64,000 nucleotides of DNA, taken from Leptoclinus maculatus. Its lineage: Eukaryota > Chordata > Actinopteri > Perciformes > Stichaeidae. The DNA lies in NCBI GenBank assembly GCA_032191485.1, contig JAVDOI010000004.1, positions 16,705,443 to 16,769,442 of the forward strand, given 5' to 3'. The notes under the pieces are model-generated. The model was not told the origin of the DNA and made no database searches. It was given only the letters and a program-made list of their open reading frames with translations. Below, piece by piece: positions 61,736 through 64,000 of the stretch. The translations under genes were made by a program, and so were the position numbers. Each line of letters begins with the position of its first letter. The first letter of the stretch is position 1.

Positions 61736-63825
61736 GCCCGAGCAACCGACAACGTCGGGCCGGCGAGGCCCTATTGAAATTGTAAGGATTATTATTAGGG
61801 CCAGAGCAACCGACAACGTCGGGCCGGCGAGGCCCTATTGTAATTGTAAGGGGTATTATTATTTTTGTGGGGATGGAGCTTGTAGGGGCACTTGCCATGC
61901 ATGAAAACTCACCAATTTTGCACACCATCTGGTGTAGAAACTCTGAGGCGAAAAATTCCATATTTGTTGTTTTTATTTGTGTAAAAAATGGCTCTCTAGC
62001 GCCCCCTACAAAACAGTCCGGCCACGCCCCTCGGCCAGTATGTCCGATTTACTTGAAATTCAACACACATGTCCAAATCCGCTTGATCTAAAAAAAAGCC
62101 TCTCAGACCCCTAAGCTCCGCCTACTTAGATTTTCCGCCATCTTGAATTTAGTGAAAAACACATTCTTGCAAACTCCTCCTACACGCTGGGTCCGATTAA
62201 TACAGAATTGTCTGTGGATCATTAATGGACCTATGTCATCTAAAATTATCAAAAGTTTTTTGATATCTCTTAGCGTTTACAAGATATTGACCAATAAACT
62301 TCTTAGGGGCGTGGCATAATATCAATACACATAACTTCTCAACCATTTGTCCTAAATTCCCAGAATTTTCAGGATATGTGCACATCGCATCCTGTAACAT
62401 ACCCTGAGATTTGTTTTGCATTCGACTACTAGGGTGCGCTACAGTAAACCCGCAAAGTTGTGCTTTTTGTCACTTTTTGTATTTTTCAGCCTTCGTACTT
62501 CAACGAACTCCTCCTACAGATTTTATGCGATCAACGTAAAATTTGGTCAGGATGCTCTTAAGACCTTTGTGATTAAAAATTATCAAAATCGTGAGTTTTC
62601 ATCGAAGAACCTTGACGTGGCGTTGCGGCCATTTTGCCTCATTGTTTATGAAAAAGGAAGTTGTTATAACTCCAAGGTACATTATCCAATCCACACAAAA
62701 CTTCTCATGCATGATGCTACTTCAAGCCTAAACATACTTCAGTTGAAAAAAATGCAATAACTCATAGCGCCGCCTACTGGCTAAAGGAAATGTCATATTT
62801 TATACTTTTCTTTACTCCTCTTAGCCAGATGACCTTATGAGTCTCAAATTTGGTAAGGATAGCCTCAAGACATTGATGATGCATCATCTTGAATATTGTG
62901 AGCTTTCGTTGAACGCTGTTGCCGTGGCGACGCATCGTTCGCCATGAAAAAGGAAGCTGATGGTTTAGTGACTTAGGATGCTCAGAAATGCATGAAACAT
63001 TGTACATGTTTCAAAAGCATTGAAAGAAATATTTGCTATGATTTTTGGCCTTGGCCGTTTTAAATTGCCTCTGTACCGCCCCCTACAATATTTCAAAAGA
63101 CCAGCCCCAGCGCTACGTTTCAGCTTCATGTATAAAACTTGGTAGACACATGTATCATATGGAGACTTAAAAATAAGTCTCTTGGGACCATGCTCTAAAC
63201 CCTACTGGAAGTCGGCCAGTTTGATTTATGTGTGACTTTTCCCTTGATTTTGGACAATTTATCGGCGCTACACTTTAACGAACTCCTCCTAGAGACTTTG
63301 TCTGATCCTCTTCAAATTTTGTCAGTACAGTCTCAAGACCGTTGTGATTAAAAATTATCAAAAGCTTTACGTTTGACAGAACGGCTTAGCCGTAGCGGGC
63401 GGCTACTTTGAGTGATTCCCCGTGAAAAAAGCTAATGTAACTCAGCTGGACTTGTTCCAAACGGTCCCAAACTTGACACGCTTGATGACACTCACGGCCC
63501 GAGGATGTTTACAAGCTAATTTTCACTAGTACTTACAGCGCCACCTGCTGGCGAAAGGAAATCTGCATTTTGTGACAAACACCATCCGATAAACGCGACT
63601 TTTACACAACGTGGTTTACATTTGACACAGAGCTACACAATGCACATGTTCTGTAGCGCCAGGCAGCGGATACGGGAAGCATCGGACTATTTGCAAAGCA
63701 TCATTTCCAGCATCAGGCGGTCCACGCGGGATCAAAAACGTCTCGCTCGCGGACGCGCCGGAGTCCCCCAAGCAACCCCGACGCGCGGAGGATGCGAGGG
63801 CCCGTTCATCGCTGCTCGCAGCTTT
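61733..63825. mobile_element. Interspersed repeat starting TTAGGGCCCGAGC, unclassified
   Basis: Its 5' part contains a tandem duplication of the GGGCC.GAGCAACCGACAA head (61734 and 61798). The body has AGCGCCCCCTAC words. The 3' end lies near GCTGCTCGCAGCTTTAATT. A partial second copy is at 48275-49437. AATTAG at the start is compatible with a TTAA-like target, but this is not proven. Confidence 0.6.
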
Positions 63826-63827
63826 AA

Positions 63828-64000
63828 TTTGTATTATCTATTAAATAAACGCTTTTGAATATGTATGCTGGTCTCTTTAATGTTGCCCCAAGGTGAAATG
63901 AATGCAACTTAAGTTCTGTTATTCACTACAAATATTTATAGCTATTTGAATGCCTTCTAAGCCGTTGCACCTACAGCGAGAATACATGTACACGTACACA
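63828..64000. repeat. Copy of the left flank of duplicon B
   Basis: Nearly identical to 35187-35358, which in duplicon B lies about 150 bases before the IFI44 duplication start. Runs off the window. Confidence 0.9.

Noticed and set aside
62416..62760. 114-residue ORF repeated near 48255-48452
   Set aside because: It is carried by two copies of an interspersed repeat and contains no recognised domain; the reading frame is not maintained between the copies outside a short part.

Overview
This is vertebrate genomic DNA, almost certainly a teleost fish. The genes have GT-AG introns, CA/TG microsatellites are very dense, and the repeats are typical of ray-finned fish: tRNA-derived SINEs, hAT and TTAA-target DNA transposons, and Gypsy-type solo LTRs. 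There are no prokaryotic operons, CRISPR arrays or plasmid functions. All functions are inferred from protein family resemblance. Exon borders were read from reading frame, splice dinucleotides and phase. | Region 1 (1-20.3 kb, + strand) is the 3' part of a Rab GTPase-activating gene recognised as rabgap1l. It includes the exon that closes the TBC domain (1298-1426), an internal alternative first exon with its own GC-box promoter (about 6.0-6.33 kb), seven downstream coiled-coil exons, and the stop codon at 18315-18317. The upstream TBC exons lie left of the window. An unrecognised open exon-like segment (1-447) sits in the intron before the TBC exon. | Region 2 (21.6-48.3 kb, - strand) is a tandem duplication of an interferon-induced protein 44 (IFI44) family gene. 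Copies A and B each have seven coding exons with identical phases, predicted to give 445 and 448 residues: an N-terminal TLDc domain followed by a P-loop GTPase-like domain. Each has a non-coding first exon behind an interferon-response-like promoter, at 31.5 kb for A and 47.7 kb for B. Copy A's first-exon splice donor is changed from GT to AT. Comparing A with B reveals filled and empty sites for a hAT element, two TTAA-target elements and a solo LTR. A relic of an IFI44 3' UTR lies behind each promoter, which points to a longer head-to-tail array. The last 175 bases of the window match the sequence just left of copy B, so a further copy may begin to the right. | Region 3 (48.3-64 kb) is repeat-rich. 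It holds two exons of a transglutaminase (minus strand, catalytic Cys motif kept) with no partners found, a 168-bp satellite array of about 17 monomers, a broken hAT element with 8-bp target duplication inside a large inverted repeat, LTR-like fragments in both orientations, and a 2-kb interspersed repeat whose partial copy abuts duplicon B.
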